Shown piece after piece: positions 45,966 through 59,503 of a DNA stretch of 64,000 bases. The notes beneath the pieces are model-generated. The model had not been told where the DNA came from. It worked only from the letters and a program-made list of their open reading frames with translations, and searched no databases. Positions within the stretch are counted from its first letter, which is position 1. Each line of letters starts with the position of its first letter. Made by a program: the position numbers and the translations under genes. The stretch lies in contig NZ_CP087196.1 in NCBI RefSeq assembly GCF_024749285.1, positions 6,527,182 through 6,591,181 of the forward strand, in the 5' to 3' direction. Source of the DNA: Pseudomonas sp. B21-015. Its GTDB lineage: Bacteria; Pseudomonadota; Gammaproteobacteria; Pseudomonadales; Pseudomonadaceae.

Positions 45966-47333
45966 TTAACTCTTCTTGATCTTCTCCGGCCGCTTCCAGC
46001 CATCAATGTTCTTCTGCCGCGCCCGGCCGACAGCCAACTGGGCTTTATCCACATTCTGGGTAATAGTCGAACCGGCCGCCGTGGTCGCACCCGCAGAGAT
46101 ATCCACAGGCGCCACCAACGAGTTGTTGGAGCCGATGAACACATCTTCACCCAGCACGGTTTTCCACTTGTTGGCGCCATCGTAATTGCAAGTGATGGTG
46201 CCTGCGCCGACGTTGGTACGCGCACCGATCTCGGCATCGCCCAAGTACGTCAAGTGACCGGCCTTGGCGCCTTCACCCAGGTGAGCGTTCTTCAGCTCGA
46301 CAAAGTTACCCACATGCGCGCGAGCTTCCAGCACTGTGCCGGGACGCAAACGAGCGAACGGACCGGCATCGCTGCCTTCGCCGAGAATTGCGCCTTCGAT
46401 ATGGCTGTTGGCCTTGATCACCACGCCTTTGCGCAGGGTGCTGTCCTTGATCACGCAGTTCGGGCCGATCACTACGTCGTCCTCGATGACCACTTTGCCT
46501 TCGAGGATCACGTTGATGTCGATCAGCACATCGCGGCCGACGATCACTTCGCCGCGCACATCGAAACGTGCCGGGTCGCGCAGGGTCACGCCTTGAGCCA
46601 TCAAACGCCGAGCAGCGCGCAGTTGGTAGTGACGCTCCAGCTCGGCAAGCTGCCTGCGATCGTTGGCACCCTGCACTTCCATGGCGTCATGGGGTTGTTC
46701 GGTGGCCACCACCAGACCATCGCTGACCGCCATGGCGATCACGTCAGTCAGGTAATACTCGCCCTGGGCGTTGTTGTTGGAGAGGCGGCCCAGCCAATCG
46801 CCCAACCGTTGAAAAGGTACTGCCAGAATGCCGGTATTGCCTTCGGTGATCGCACGCTCGGCTTCGTTGGCGTCTTTCTGCTCGACGATGGCAGTCACAT
46901 TGCCGGCGGCATCACGGACAATGCGACCATAACCGGTCGGGTCATTCAGTTCGACGGTGAGCAGGCCCAATTGCTTCGGTGCAGCCTGCTTGAGCAGACG
47001 TTGCAGGGTTTCGACTTCGATCAGCGGCACGTCACCGTAGAGAATCAGCACGGTGTCGGACTCGATGAACGGCACAGCCTGGGCCACCGCATGACCGGTA
47101 CCCAGCTGTTTGTCCTGCAGGACAAAATTCAGGTCATCGGCGGCCAGACGCTCGCGCACCGCTTCGGCGCCATGGCCAATCACTACATGGATGCGCTGTG
47201 GATCAAGTTGCCGGGCGCTGTGGATAACATGACCAAGCATTGAATTACCGGCAATCGGATGCAGGACTTTCGGCAAGGCCGAACGCATGCGAGTGCCTTG
47301 GCCGGCAGCGAGGATAACGATTTCAAGGGACAT
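45966..47333 (-). CDS. glmU: Bifunctional UDP-GlcNAc pyrophosphorylase / glucosamine-1-phosphate acetyltransferase
   Basis: The 455-residue enzyme performs the last two steps to UDP-GlcNAc. The N-terminal uridyltransferase has [19 protein letters not shown] (about 7-25). The C-terminal left-handed beta-helix of hexapeptide repeats includes [19 protein letters not shown] and [11 protein letters not shown]. It is separated from glmR by the REP-like repeat and from atpC by a terminator, so it is probably transcribed alone. Confidence 0.98.
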   Translation of the reverse strand: MSLEIVILAAGQGTRMRSALPKVLHPIAGNSMLGHVIHSARQLDPQRIHVVIGHGAEAVRERLAADDLNFVLQDKQLGTGHAVAQAVPFIESDTVLILYGDVPLIEVETLQRLLKQAAPKQLGLLTVELNDPTGYGRIVRDAAGNVTAIVEQKDANEAERAITEGNTGILAVPFQRLGDWLGRLSNNNAQGEYYLTDVIAMAVSDGLVVATEQPHDAMEVQGANDRRQLAELERHYQLRAARRLMAQGVTLRDPARFDVRGEVIVGRDVLIDINVILEGKVVIEDDVVIGPNCVIKDSTLRKGVVIKANSHIEGAILGEGSDAGPFARLRPGTVLEARAHVGNFVELKNAHLGEGAKAGHLTYLGDAEIGARTNVGAGTITCNYDGANKWKTVLGEDVFIGSNNSLVAPVDISAGATTAAGSTITQNVDKAQLAVGRARQKNIDGWKRPEKIKKS

Positions 47334-47393
47334 GACTGGCTACCAATCCTGGGTGGTCAGCAACTGCGACCAAGTGATGAAAATCGGAAAAGA

Positions 47394-47421
47394 AAAAAGG
47401 GTAGCCGAGGCTACCCTTTTT
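47394..47421. terminator. Intrinsic terminator of the atp operon
   Basis: A 13-bp stem (aaaaagggtagcc / ggctacccttttt) with a 2-base loop follows the atpC stop by about 30 bases on the minus strand and ends in a T-run. It is symmetrical enough to act in both directions. Confidence 0.9.
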
Positions 47422-47450
47422 AATCAATCGCACAACAAGTTGATGGCCGA

Positions 47451-47876
47451 TTAGTGGCCGAACTTCTTGCGGATCTGCTGGACGGTGCGCAGCTGAGCTG
47501 CGGCCTCGGCCAGACGTGCGGCAGCAGAACCGTAATCGAATTCCGCGCCTCGCTCATGCAAGGCCTTCTCGGCAGCCTTAACGGCTTCCTGAGCGGAGGC
47601 TTCGTCCAGGTCGGCAGCACGTTGCACGGTGTCGGCAAGAACCTTGACCATGTTCGGCTGAACCTCGAGGAAACCGCCGGAGATGTAATACACCTCCTCT
47701 TCCCCGCCCTGCTTGATCAAGCGGATAGGACCCGGCTTGAGATTAGTGATCAGCGGCGCGTGACCCAAGGCGATACCAAGATCACCCAGTGCACCGTGCG
47801 CAACCACCATCTCGACCAGGCCGGAAAAGATTTCCCCTTCCGCGCTGACGATATCGCAATGGACTGTCATAGCCAT
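47451..47876 (-). CDS. atpC: ATP synthase F1 epsilon subunit
   Basis: The 141-residue subunit has the N-terminal beta-sandwich ([32 protein letters not shown]) and the C-terminal helical hairpin that regulates rotation. Last gene of the atp operon. Confidence 0.97.
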   Translation of the reverse strand: MAMTVHCDIVSAEGEIFSGLVEMVVAHGALGDLGIALGHAPLITNLKPGPIRLIKQGGEEEVYYISGGFLEVQPNMVKVLADTVQRAADLDEASAQEAVKAAEKALHERGAEFDYGSAAARLAEAAAQLRTVQQIRKKFGH

Positions 47877-47921
47877 CTGATTGCCTCAACCTAAATTAGC
47901 GCCCGTTGCCGGGCGCCGGGA

Positions 47922-49328
<1,407 letters not shown>

Positions 49329-50189
49329 TTAAACCGCGGCAGCGCCGCCGACGATTTCCGAGATCTCTTGGGTGATCGCAGCCTGACGCGCCTTGTTGTA
49401 GACCAGCTGCAAATCGCTGATCAAATCACCGGCGTTGTCGGTAGCGTTCTTCATCGCGATCATCCGCGCAGCTTGTTCAGCCGCGTTGTTCTCGACCACC
49501 GCCTGGTAGACCTGCGACTCCACGTAACGGACCATCAAGCCGTCAAGCAGCTCTTTGGCGTCCGGTTCGTACAGATAATCCCAGTGGTGCTTGAGTTCCT
49601 GATCCGGGGTTGCCACCAGTGGAATCAACTGCTCCACGGTAGGCTGTTGTGTCATGGTGTTGATGAACTTGTTGGACACCACGGACAGGCGGTCAATACG
49701 GCCGTCCAGGTAGGCATCCAGCATCACCTTGACGCTGCCGATCAGGTCATTGATCGACGGCTCTTCACCCAGGTGGCTGATAGCTGCAACGACGTTACCG
49801 CCGAAGTTGCGGAAGAAAGCCGCACCCTTGCTACCAACGACACACAGATCGATCTCGACGCCGTTTTCGCGGTTTACCGCCATGTCCTTGACCAGAGCCT
49901 TGAACAGGTTGGTGTTCAAGCCACCACACAGACCACGGTCACTGCTCACCACGACGTAACCGACGCGCTTTACTTCACGGTCGATCATGAACGGGTGGCG
50001 ATATTCCGGGTTGGCGTTGGCCAGATGGCCAATAACCTGGCGGATGCGCTCCGCGTAAGGACGGCTAGCAGCCATGCGCATTTGTGCCTTGCGCATTTTG
50101 CTGACCGCCACTTTTTCCATGGCGCTGGTAATCTTTTGCGTGCTTTTGATGCTCGCAATCTTACTGCGAATCTCTTTTGCGCCTGCCAT
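49329..50189 (-). CDS. atpG: ATP synthase F1 gamma subunit
   Basis: The 286-residue rotor shaft has the conserved N-terminal helix ([21 protein letters not shown]), the Rossmann-like middle with [11 protein letters not shown], and the C-terminal helix with [25 protein letters not shown]. Confidence 0.98.
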   Translation of the reverse strand: MAGAKEIRSKIASIKSTQKITSAMEKVAVSKMRKAQMRMAASRPYAERIRQVIGHLANANPEYRHPFMIDREVKRVGYVVVSSDRGLCGGLNTNLFKALVKDMAVNRENGVEIDLCVVGSKGAAFFRNFGGNVVAAISHLGEEPSINDLIGSVKVMLDAYLDGRIDRLSVVSNKFINTMTQQPTVEQLIPLVATPDQELKHHWDYLYEPDAKELLDGLMVRYVESQVYQAVVENNAAEQAARMIAMKNATDNAGDLISDLQLVYNKARQAAITQEISEIVGGAAAV

Positions 50190-50210
50190 GTAACACCTAT
50201 CAGGTTAGCA

Positions 50211-50234
50211 AGCGGGAGCCTTGCGGCTCCCGCT
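50211..50234 (-). other. Intercistronic hairpin between atpA and atpG
   Basis: A perfect 10-bp stem (agcgggagcc / ggctcccgct) with loop ttgc fills most of the 50-base atpA-atpG gap. There is no T-run, so it more likely stabilises or processes the operon mRNA than terminates it. Confidence 0.7.
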
Positions 50235-50239
50235 GCGGC

Positions 50240-51784
50240 TTACCAGGTTTGGGTGGCCTTGAACTTCTCGATACCGGCTTTCATGCCAGCGTCGATTTCG
50301 TCATTGAAGTCACCCTTCACGTTGATCTTCGCCATCAAATCGGCGTGATCGCGGTTGAAGAAAGCAATCAGCGCTTGTTCAAAGCTGCCGATCTTGGCGA
50401 TTTCGACGTCAGTCAGGAACCCACGCTCAGCGGCATACAGCGACAGCGCCATGTCAGCGATCGACATTGGTGCGTATTGCTTCTGCTTCATCAGCTCGGT
50501 AACGCGCTGACCATGCTCAAGTTGCTTACGGGTCGCTTCGTCCAGGTCAGAAGCGAACTGGGCGAATGCCGCCAGTTCACGGTACTGAGCCAGAGCGGTA
50601 CGGATACCACCGGACAGCTTCTTGATGATCTTGGTCTGAGCGGCACCACCCACACGGGATACCGAAACACCGGCGTTCACTGCAGGACGGATCCCGGAGT
50701 TGAACATGGCCGATTCCAGGAAGATCTGACCGTCGGTGATGGAAATCACGTTGGTCGGAACGAACGCGGAAACGTCGCCAGCCTGGGTTTCGATGATCGG
50801 CAGTGCGGTCAGGGAACCGGTTTTGCCGGTCACTGCGCCGTTGGTGAACTTCTCTACGTACTCTTCCGAAACGCGGGATGCGCGCTCCAGCAGACGGGAG
50901 TGGAGATAGAACACGTCGCCTGGGTAAGCTTCACGGCCTGGTGGACGGCGCAGCAGCAGGGAAATCTGGCGGTAAGCCACTGCTTGCTTGGACAGATCGT
51001 CATAAACGATCAGCGCGTCTTCACCGCGGTCGCGGAAGTATTCGCCCATGGTGCAACCGGAGTACGGTGCCAGGAATTGCAGTGCTGCAGATTCCGAAGC
51101 GCTCGCAGCCACGACGATGGTGTTAGCCAATGCGCCGTTTTCTTCCAGCTTGCGAACCACGTTGGCGATGGTCGATTGCTTCTGACCGATCGCTACGTAG
51201 ACGCAGAAAATGCCGCTGTCTTTCTGGTTGATGATCGCGTCGATCGCCAGAGCGGTTTTACCGATCTGACGGTCACCGATGATCAGCTCACGCTGGCCAC
51301 GGCCGACAGGGATCATGGCATCGACAGCCTTGTAGCCAGTCTGTACAGGCTGGTCTACCGACTTACGCCAGATCACGCCTGGAGCAACTTTCTCGACCGC
51401 ATCGGTCTCGGTGTTGTTCAGCGGACCTTTGCCGTCAACTGGGTTACCCAGTGCGTCGACAACGCGACCCAGCAGTTCCTTACCTACCGGAACTTCGAGG
51501 ATGCGGCCGGTGCACTTGGCGCTCATGCCTTCAGCCAGAGTCTGGTAGGAGCCCAATACTACGGCACCTACAGAGTCTTGCTCGAGGTTGAGAGCCATAC
51601 CGAAGACGCCGCCCGGAAACTCGATCATCTCGCCGTACATGACGTCGGCCAGACCGTGAATCCGCACGATGCCGTCAGATACGCTGACGACAGTGCCTTC
51701 GTTACGGGCTTGGGAGGTCACATCGAGCTTGTCGATGCGGCCCTTGATAATTTCACTTATTTCGGAAGGATTGAGTTGCTGCAT
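50240..51784 (-). CDS. atpA: ATP synthase F1 alpha subunit
   Basis: The 514-residue subunit has the P-loop GDRQIGKTA, the nucleotide-site [12 protein letters not shown] and the alpha signature [13 protein letters not shown]. Normal length; 21 bases from atpH. Confidence 0.99.
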   Translation of the reverse strand: MQQLNPSEISEIIKGRIDKLDVTSQARNEGTVVSVSDGIVRIHGLADVMYGEMIEFPGGVFGMALNLEQDSVGAVVLGSYQTLAEGMSAKCTGRILEVPVGKELLGRVVDALGNPVDGKGPLNNTETDAVEKVAPGVIWRKSVDQPVQTGYKAVDAMIPVGRGQRELIIGDRQIGKTALAIDAIINQKDSGIFCVYVAIGQKQSTIANVVRKLEENGALANTIVVAASASESAALQFLAPYSGCTMGEYFRDRGEDALIVYDDLSKQAVAYRQISLLLRRPPGREAYPGDVFYLHSRLLERASRVSEEYVEKFTNGAVTGKTGSLTALPIIETQAGDVSAFVPTNVISITDGQIFLESAMFNSGIRPAVNAGVSVSRVGGAAQTKIIKKLSGGIRTALAQYRELAAFAQFASDLDEATRKQLEHGQRVTELMKQKQYAPMSIADMALSLYAAERGFLTDVEIAKIGSFEQALIAFFNRDHADLMAKINVKGDFNDEIDAGMKAGIEKFKATQTW

Positions 51785-51805
51785 TGCTCTGCTGCCCCTT
51801 CAAAC

Positions 51806-52342
51806 TCAAGATTTCAATGCTTCGGCAAGGTTTGCGAGTTTTCCGCGAACCGAGCCATCGATAACCAGGTCGCCGGCGCGAATGACAATGCCCCCGATGA
51901 GGGATTTGTCTTCCGCAACTTGCAGGCGCACTTCCCGGTTGAGTCGTGCACTGAGAACCTTGGCGAGTTTGTCTTGCTGTTCTTGGTTCAATGCAAAAGC
52001 ACTGGTGACTTCAACGTCTACCGACTTCTCTTGTTCGGCCTTGTACAGGTCAAACAGAGCGGCGATCTCCGGCAACAGCGGGAGACGGTCGTTTTCGGCA
52101 ACGACGTTAATGAAGTTCTGTGCCTTGGCATCAAACTTGTCGCCGCACACGTCAATAAACGTGGCGGCCTTGTCTGCGCTCGTCAGTCGCGGGGCCTTGA
52201 GCACGCGCTGCATGGTGTCGTCTTGCGACACTGCTGCAGCCAGGCCGAGCATGGCTGACCAAGAGGCCAGTTGCTGGTGGGCCTGGGCGTGCTCGAAGGC
52301 TGCCTTAGCGTAAGGTCGGGCCAACGTGGTCAATTCTGCCAT
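51806..52342 (-). CDS. atpH: ATP synthase F1 delta subunit
   Basis: The 178-residue stator subunit has the N-terminal helical bundle ([12 protein letters not shown]) and C-terminal [22 protein letters not shown], which binds the b subunits. Confidence 0.97.
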   Translation of the reverse strand: MAELTTLARPYAKAAFEHAQAHQQLASWSAMLGLAAAVSQDDTMQRVLKAPRLTSADKAATFIDVCGDKFDAKAQNFINVVAENDRLPLLPEIAALFDLYKAEQEKSVDVEVTSAFALNQEQQDKLAKVLSARLNREVRLQVAEDKSLIGGIVIRAGDLVIDGSVRGKLANLAEALKS

Positions 52343-52354
52343 GATCGCCCTCGC

Positions 52355-52825
52355 TTAAATTTCAGCAGCCAGTTTGTTTACCAGCTCCGCGTGCGCGTTT
52401 TGATCGATTGTGGCACCCAGGATCTTCTCGGCGCCGCCGACAGCCAGTGCACCCAATTGGGCACGCAGCGCGTCTTTGACACTGTTCAGTTCCTGCTCGA
52501 TCTCGGCCTGAGCCTGAACCTTCACACGTTCAGCGTCGAGACGGGCTTTTTCAACAGCCTCGTCAACGATCTGATTACCGCGTTTCTTGGCTTGCTCAAT
52601 GATTTCAGCTGCCTGAGCTTTCGCTTCGCGCAGTTGCTGACCCACTTTCTCATGGGCCAACTCCAGGTCGCGAGCTGCTCGGCTGGCAGCGTCCAGTCCA
52701 TCCGCGATCTTCTTCTGACGTTCGTGCAAAGCCGCGATGACCGGAGGCCACACGAACTTCATGCAAAACAGTACAAAAATGAAGAACGCAACGGACTGGC
52801 CAATCAGGGTTGCATTAATGTTCAC
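52355..52825 (-). CDS. atpF: ATP synthase F0 b subunit
   Basis: The 156-residue subunit has one N-terminal membrane helix ([20 protein letters not shown]) followed by a long charged coiled coil that forms the peripheral stalk. Confidence 0.97.
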   Translation of the reverse strand: MNINATLIGQSVAFFIFVLFCMKFVWPPVIAALHERQKKIADGLDAASRAARDLELAHEKVGQQLREAKAQAAEIIEQAKKRGNQIVDEAVEKARLDAERVKVQAQAEIEQELNSVKDALRAQLGALAVGGAEKILGATIDQNAHAELVNKLAAEI

Positions 52826-52882
52826 GCCAACACCTCGCTCGTTCGTTGCACATCACACCAATCAACTCGAAGGTTCGAGTGA

Positions 52883-53155
<273 letters not shown>

Positions 53156-53227
53156 TTACGTCGTATGGTTTAGGTTTTTTAGATTTTAAAGCGGTAAAAC
53201 AAATCGTTTCATAGCCCTGTTCGGGCA

Positions 53228-53249
53228 CCCTCTCGTTTGACCGAGAGGG
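53228..53249 (-). other. Intercistronic hairpin between atpB and atpE
   Basis: An 8-bp stem (ccctctcg / cgagaggg, 6-base loop) lies in the 133-base gap upstream of atpE. In E. coli the atpE translation initiation region is enhanced and the c subunit is needed in excess; this hairpin may mark a comparable processing or protection point. Confidence 0.55.
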
Positions 53250-53273
53250 ACATCAGACTAGTCGAGACTGGTC

Positions 53274-54570
<1,297 letters not shown>

Positions 54571-54642
54571 TTTTGCTCCCCAATGGTCGGCTGCCGGAGT
54601 TCAATAACTTGGCATAATTTGTGCCGACAAAATGCGCGCAGA

Positions 54643-54670
54643 GTATAGGGGCGGTTCTGCCCCTATTCAA
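54643..54670 (-). promoter_or_regulatory. Promoter of the atp operon
   Basis: Read on the minus strand, TTGAAT (54665-54670) and TATACT (54643-54648) are spaced by 16 bases, a good sigma-70 pair, about 70 bases upstream of the atpI ATG. The spacer is GC-rich and partly self-complementary. Confidence 0.75.
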
Positions 54671-54715
54671 CTGTCAGGTAGTGATTTCCGACTTCACGCT
54701 ACACGGGGAATTGTT

Positions 54716-55588
54716 TCAGCGGATGTGTGCGAGTACACCTTGAAGCTCATCGAGGGAGTTGTAACCGATCACCAACTGCCCTTTCCCCTTCTTTCCGTGA
54801 CGGATCTGCACCGCAGAGCCTAGGCGCTCGGCCAGGCGCTGCTCGAGACGGGCGATATCCGGGTCCGGTTTTGCCGGCTCCACAGGCTCCGGTTTGCCAC
54901 TCAACCACTGGCGAACCAGTGCTTCAGTCTGGCGCACAGTCAGCCCCCGTGCGACAACATGTCGCGCCCCTTCGACCTGTTGGTTTTCCGGTAAACCCAG
55001 CAAGGCACGGGCATGACCCATTTCCAGGTCACCGTGAGACAGCATGGTCTTGATGACTTCCGGCAACGCAATCAGGCGCAACAGGTTGGCCACAGTGACG
55101 CGGGACTTACCCACAGCCTCGGCCACTTGTTGCTGAGTCAGCTGGAATTCCTGCTGCAAACGCTGCAAGGCCACCGCTTCTTCGATCGGATTGAGGTCTT
55201 CGCGCTGGATGTTCTCGATCAGCGCCATGGCGATGGCGGTTTCATCCGGTACATCGCGAACCATCGCCGGGATGGTTTCCTGGCCCGCCTGCTGGCTGGC
55301 GCGCCAGCGGCGTTCGCCGGCGATGATTTCGAAGCGGCCACTGCCGATCGGGCGAACCACGATCGGCTGCATCACGCCCTGGGCCTTGATCGACTGCGCC
55401 AGCTCTTCCAGCGCCTGAGGATCCATGTCCCGACGCGGCTGGTACTTGCCGCGCTGGATCAGGTCCAGGGGCAGGTGCTGCAGCTCACGCTGATCGGCTT
55501 GCACCGCTTGTTCTTCCAGCGAGCTGACAGTCGGACCGCTCAGCAGTGCATCCAGTCCACGTCCGAGACCTCGTTTCTTGACGGCCAT
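54716..55588 (-). CDS. parB: Chromosome-partitioning protein ParB
   Basis: The 290-residue protein has the N-terminal RGLGRGLDALL, the CTPase boxes GKYQPRRDMD and AGERRWRAS (residues about 46-100), and the central HTH (LTQQQVAEAVGKSRVTVANLLRL). It binds parS and spreads to organise the origin domain. I did not find a convincing parS 16-mer in this window. Confidence 0.97.
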   Translation of the reverse strand: MAVKKRGLGRGLDALLSGPTVSSLEEQAVQADQRELQHLPLDLIQRGKYQPRRDMDPQALEELAQSIKAQGVMQPIVVRPIGSGRFEIIAGERRWRASQQAGQETIPAMVRDVPDETAIAMALIENIQREDLNPIEEAVALQRLQQEFQLTQQQVAEAVGKSRVTVANLLRLIALPEVIKTMLSHGDLEMGHARALLGLPENQQVEGARHVVARGLTVRQTEALVRQWLSGKPEPVEPAKPDPDIARLEQRLAERLGSAVQIRHGKKGKGQLVIGYNSLDELQGVLAHIR

Positions 55589-55597
55589 GGGGATTCC

Positions 55598-56395
55598 TTA
55601 AGTTGCCTGAGCAGCGGCGGTGCGTGAATTTTTGCGTTGCCGACGAACCATCTCGCCAGCCAATGCCAGGTAGGCAATCGCGCCCCGTGATGCTTTGTCG
55701 TACGCCAGCGCCGGCATGCCATAGCTAGGTGCTTCGGCCAGGCGAATGTTGCGCGGAATCACGGTGTCGTAGAGTTGATCGCCGAAGTGTTCCTTGAGCT
55801 GCGCCGATACGTCGTTCATCAGGCTCAAACGCGGGTCGTACATGGTCCGCAACAGGCCTTCGACTTTCAGGTTCGGGTTCAGCAGTTCGGCAATGCGTTT
55901 GATGTTATCCACAAGGTCGCTCAACCCTTCGAGCGCGAAGTACTCGCACTGCATGGGGATAATGACCCCATCGGCGGCAACCAGTGCGTTGAGCGTCAAC
56001 ATCGACAGCGACGGCGGGCAGTCGATCAAAATGTAATCGTAGTTGTCACGGATTGGCGCCAACGCACTGCGCAGACGGCTTTCCTTCATCTGCATTTCCA
56101 GCAGAACGACTTCGGCCGCGGTCAGGTCGCGGTTGGCCGGCAGTAACTGGTAACCACCGTGTTCGGAATAGTGCATGGCCTGGGCCAGATCACATTCGCC
56201 GATCAACAGGTCATAGACCGAGTTTTCCAGGCCATGTTTATCCACACCGCTACCCATGGTGGCGTTGCCCTGTGGATCGAGATCGATCAACAGCACCCGA
56301 CGCTTGGTAGCGACCAGGGAAGCTGCGAGGTTGATGCAGGTGGTGGTCTTGCCCACACCACCCTTTTGGTTCGCTATCGCGAATACCTTAGCCAT
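55598..56395 (-). CDS. parA: Chromosome-partitioning ATPase ParA
   Basis: The 265-residue protein starts MAKVFAIANQKGGVGKTTT with the deviant Walker A motif. It contains DYILIDCPPSLSMLT (Walker B-like) and has the short Soj-type form without an N-terminal HTH. Two perfect DnaA boxes lie inside the gene (55905-55913 and 56238-56246). It lies 9 bases upstream of parB on the minus strand. Confidence 0.97.
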   Translation of the reverse strand: MAKVFAIANQKGGVGKTTTCINLAASLVATKRRVLLIDLDPQGNATMGSGVDKHGLENSVYDLLIGECDLAQAMHYSEHGGYQLLPANRDLTAAEVVLLEMQMKESRLRSALAPIRDNYDYILIDCPPSLSMLTLNALVAADGVIIPMQCEYFALEGLSDLVDNIKRIAELLNPNLKVEGLLRTMYDPRLSLMNDVSAQLKEHFGDQLYDTVIPRNIRLAEAPSYGMPALAYDKASRGAIAYLALAGEMVRRQRKNSRTAAAQAT

Positions 56396-56413
56396 TCTTG
56401 CTTGTGTTCCCAA

Positions 56414-57058
56414 TCATGCCGTGCGGCGCAGTATCAGCAGATGGCGTTGGCCTTGGCAACCGGGTACGGCCAGGGCGTGTTCGCTATCGAGGTGGAAGTC
56501 TGCCGGCAATGCTACCAGCTCATCGGCGGGATGAACGCCCTTCATTGCCAGCCAGCGTGTATCGGCATCGCCCAGGTGGCGAGTCCAGTTGCTGAAGTTC
56601 TCCATGCTGCTGAACGCCCGGGAAATGATCCCGTTGAATGGTAATTCAGGCTGGAAGGCTTCGACGCGACTGTGGATAACTTGCAGGTTATCCAGTTTGA
56701 GTTCGAGTTTGACCTGGGTCAGGAAGCGGGTTTTCTTGCCGTTGCTGTCCAGACAGGTCACTTGGGACTCCGGAAACAGGATCGCCAACGGAATCCCCGG
56801 CATGCCGCCGCCGCTGCCAACGTCCAGCCAGCGGCCGTTTTCGATGAACGACATCACGCTCAAGCTATCGAGCAGGTGACGGGAAACCATTTCGTCCGGA
56901 TCGCGCACGGCGGTCAGGTTGTAAGCCTTGTTCCATTTGATCAACAAGGCCAGATAACCCAGCAGCTGAGCGTGCTGGGTTTCCGTCAGTGTGACACCGA
57001 GCTGGCGAGCACCTGTGGATAACTCTTCTGCATGTTGCGAGGTAACCAACGAACTCAA
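56414..57058 (-). CDS. rsmG: 16S rRNA (guanine-527-N7) methyltransferase
   Basis: The 214-residue enzyme has the SAM motif [17 protein letters not shown] and the N-terminal helix [24 protein letters not shown] typical of RsmG/GidB. It overlaps the mnmG stop by 4 bases. DnaA boxes lie inside at 56671-56679 and 57014-57022. Confidence 0.97.
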   Translation of the reverse strand: MSSLVTSQHAEELSTGARQLGVTLTETQHAQLLGYLALLIKWNKAYNLTAVRDPDEMVSRHLLDSLSVMSFIENGRWLDVGSGGGMPGIPLAILFPESQVTCLDSNGKKTRFLTQVKLELKLDNLQVIHSRVEAFQPELPFNGIISRAFSSMENFSNWTRHLGDADTRWLAMKGVHPADELVALPADFHLDSEHALAVPGCQGQRHLLILRRTA

Positions 57059-58956
57059 GCGCTTTGCTCCAACTGACGGCCCGCGCCGCGTTTTTTCAAA
57101 TGAATCATCAACAGCGAAATCGCTGCCGGGGTCACGCCCGGGATACGCGACGCCTGGCCCAGTGTCTCTGGACGGGTCGCACCGAGCTTGCTCTGGATCT
57201 CTTTCGAGAGGCCGGAGATGTTCGTGTAATCGATATCCACAGGCAGTTTGGTGTCTTCGCTGGCCCGCAGACGTGCAATTTCATCCTGCTGACGATCGAT
57301 GTAACCGGCGTATTTGGTCTTGATTTCGACCTGCTCGGCAACCTGTGGATCTTCTGCGCCCCCGCCAGTCACGGCGATCAGACCAGCGTAGTCGATTTCC
57401 GGACGGCTCAGCAGGTTGAGCAAATTGTATTCGTGGGTCAGCGGCGTGCCGAACTTCTCGGAAATCGCATCGCCTTGCTCGGTGCCCGGGCGAACCCAGG
57501 TACTTTTCAGGCGCTGCTCTTCCAGATCGATGCTTTCGCGTTTCTTGCAGAAAGCCGCCCAACGCACGTCATCAACCAGACCCAGTTCGCGACCTTTTTC
57601 GGTCAGGCGCAGGTCGGCGTTGTCTTCGCGCAGGATCAAACGGTATTCGGCGCGAGATGTGAACATCCGGTACGGTTCCTGGGTACCGAGGGTAATCAGG
57701 TCATCGACCAAAACGCCGATGTAGGCTTCGTCGCGACGTGGACACCAGGCGTCTTTGCCCTGAGCACGCAGTGCAGCGTTGGCTCCGGCCAGCAAACCCT
57801 GGGCACCGGCTTCTTCGTAACCGGTGGTGCCGTTGATTTGCCCGGCAAAAAACAGACCGCCGATCACTTTGGTTTCCAGGCTGTACTTCAGGTCACGCGG
57901 GTCGAAGTAGTCGTACTCGATGGCGTAGCCAGGACGAACGATGTGCGCGTTTTCCATGCCGCGGATCGATTGCACGATCTGCAATTGCACATCGAACGGC
58001 AGGGAAGTGGATATCCCGTTCGGATACAGCTCGTGGGTGGTCAACCCTTCCGGCTCGATAAAGACCTGATGGCTTTCCTTGTCGGCAAAGCGATGGATCT
58101 TGTCTTCGATCGATGGGCAATAACGTGGGCCGATGCCTTCGATCAACCCTGCATCGGAATACATCGGCGAACGGTCGAGGTTGGCGGCAATGATTTCGTG
58201 GGTCCGGGCGTTGGTGTGGGTGATCCAGCAACTGACCTGTTTCGGGTGCTGCTCTTTGGAGCCCATGAACGACATCACCGGGATCGGCGTATCACCGGCT
58301 TGCTCGGTCATCACCGAGAAATCCACAGAGCGACCGTCGATACGCGGCGGTGTACCGGTTTTCAGGCGACCTACACGCAATGGCAGTTCACGCAGACGAT
58401 GAGCCAGAGCAATCGACGGCGGATCACCGGCGCGACCGCCGGAATAATTCTGCATGCCGATGTGGATAAGTCCGCCAAGGAAGGTGCCGGTGGTCAACAC
58501 CACGGAATCCGCGAAGAAACGCAGGCCCATTTGGGTGACGACACCACGCACTTGTTCCTGTTCGACGATCAGGTCATCCGCTGCCTGTTGAAATATCCAC
58601 AGGTTCGGCTGGTTTTCCAAAGCTTCGCGGACAGCCGCCTTGTACAGAATCCGGTCAGCCTGAGCGCGGGTTGCACGCACGGCCGGGCCTTTGCGGCTGT
58701 TCAATACGCGAAATTGAATACCACCTTTATCGGTAGCCATGGCCATCGCGCCGCCCAGGGCATCGATTTCTTTGACCAGATGGCTTTTACCGATCCCGCC
58801 GATGGCGGGGTTACAACTCATGGCACCGAGGGTTTCCACGTTATGCGTCAGCAACAGGGTTTTTGCCCCCATACGTGCTGATGCAAGTGCTGCCTCGGTA
58901 CCGGCATGACCGCCGCCGATGACGATCACTTCAAAACGGGAAGGGAAATCCACCAC
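57055..58956 (-). CDS. mnmG: tRNA uridine 5-carboxymethylaminomethyl modification enzyme MnmG
   Basis: The 633-residue FAD enzyme works with MnmE on wobble U34. It has the dinucleotide motif [12 protein letters not shown] (12-23), [21 protein letters not shown] and the catalytic region [12 protein letters not shown]. The start is the first of two GTG codons, with GAGG upstream. A DnaA box lies inside at 58461-58469. Confidence 0.97.
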   Translation of the reverse strand: MVDFPSRFEVIVIGGGHAGTEAALASARMGAKTLLLTHNVETLGAMSCNPAIGGIGKSHLVKEIDALGGAMAMATDKGGIQFRVLNSRKGPAVRATRAQADRILYKAAVREALENQPNLWIFQQAADDLIVEQEQVRGVVTQMGLRFFADSVVLTTGTFLGGLIHIGMQNYSGGRAGDPPSIALAHRLRELPLRVGRLKTGTPPRIDGRSVDFSVMTEQAGDTPIPVMSFMGSKEQHPKQVSCWITHTNARTHEIIAANLDRSPMYSDAGLIEGIGPRYCPSIEDKIHRFADKESHQVFIEPEGLTTHELYPNGISTSLPFDVQLQIVQSIRGMENAHIVRPGYAIEYDYFDPRDLKYSLETKVIGGLFFAGQINGTTGYEEAGAQGLLAGANAALRAQGKDAWCPRRDEAYIGVLVDDLITLGTQEPYRMFTSRAEYRLILREDNADLRLTEKGRELGLVDDVRWAAFCKKRESIDLEEQRLKSTWVRPGTEQGDAISEKFGTPLTHEYNLLNLLSRPEIDYAGLIAVTGGGAEDPQVAEQVEIKTKYAGYIDRQQDEIARLRASEDTKLPVDIDYTNISGLSKEIQSKLGATRPETLGQASRIPGVTPAAISLLMIHLKKRGAGRQLEQSA

Positions 58957-59503
58957 GCACCTCGTGCCTGCTTCAGTCAGGTAATCCGGAATAGTTTGAG
59001 CTCAGGTTTTTGGACCTGGTCGGCAAGTATAGGGACTTCGCCCTTCCTAAAGAACCCTTTGCACAAAATTTAACCAGCTGTGGAGAAGTCGGGATTATAG
59101 AAATTAAAAAGAGAGAAATTTATTAAATCTTTGTTTTTATGTTTATTTCTACTGACCTACCTTTCTGTGGATAGATTCATACAGACCTTTATTTTCAATG
59201 TGTACAGCGATTTAAAACCCTGTGGTCATGTACCGATGAGGCCCTTGGATAACCGGTGTAAGCCTGTGGATGAAAGGGGTGGTTATCCACAGAGGCGGTT
59301 ATCTTCAGTTTTGAGGCCCTGTTATCAACTGCCCTTAGCGGCAGTTATTCACAGGGCTTAATCCACAGAAAAGCGCTCAATAAGCAAATCCCGGGCACGG
59401 AAAATCCACCCAGGCAGAAAAAATCTGCTCGGCACTGGAGGAGAATTTCAGAAAAGAGAGAGCAGACAGGCCAGAACGGCCTGTCTGTGGATAACGAAGA
59501 GGG
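58957..59503. other. mnmG-mnmE intergenic region with DnaA boxes
   Basis: About 550 bases without a gene, AT-rich around 59070-59220. It contains perfect DnaA boxes at 59283-59291 (TTATCCACA) and 59486-59494 (TGTGGATAA), and one-mismatch boxes at 59166-59174 and 59345-59353. It resembles a secondary DnaA-binding region in the origin neighbourhood; the mnmG promoter should also lie here. Confidence 0.7.
59463..59487 (-). terminator. Terminator downstream of mnmE
   Basis: A 10-bp stem (cagacaggcc / ggcctgtctg, 5-base loop) lies 17 bases past the mnmE stop and is followed on the minus strand by a pyrimidine-rich ctctctctttt tract. Confidence 0.7.
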
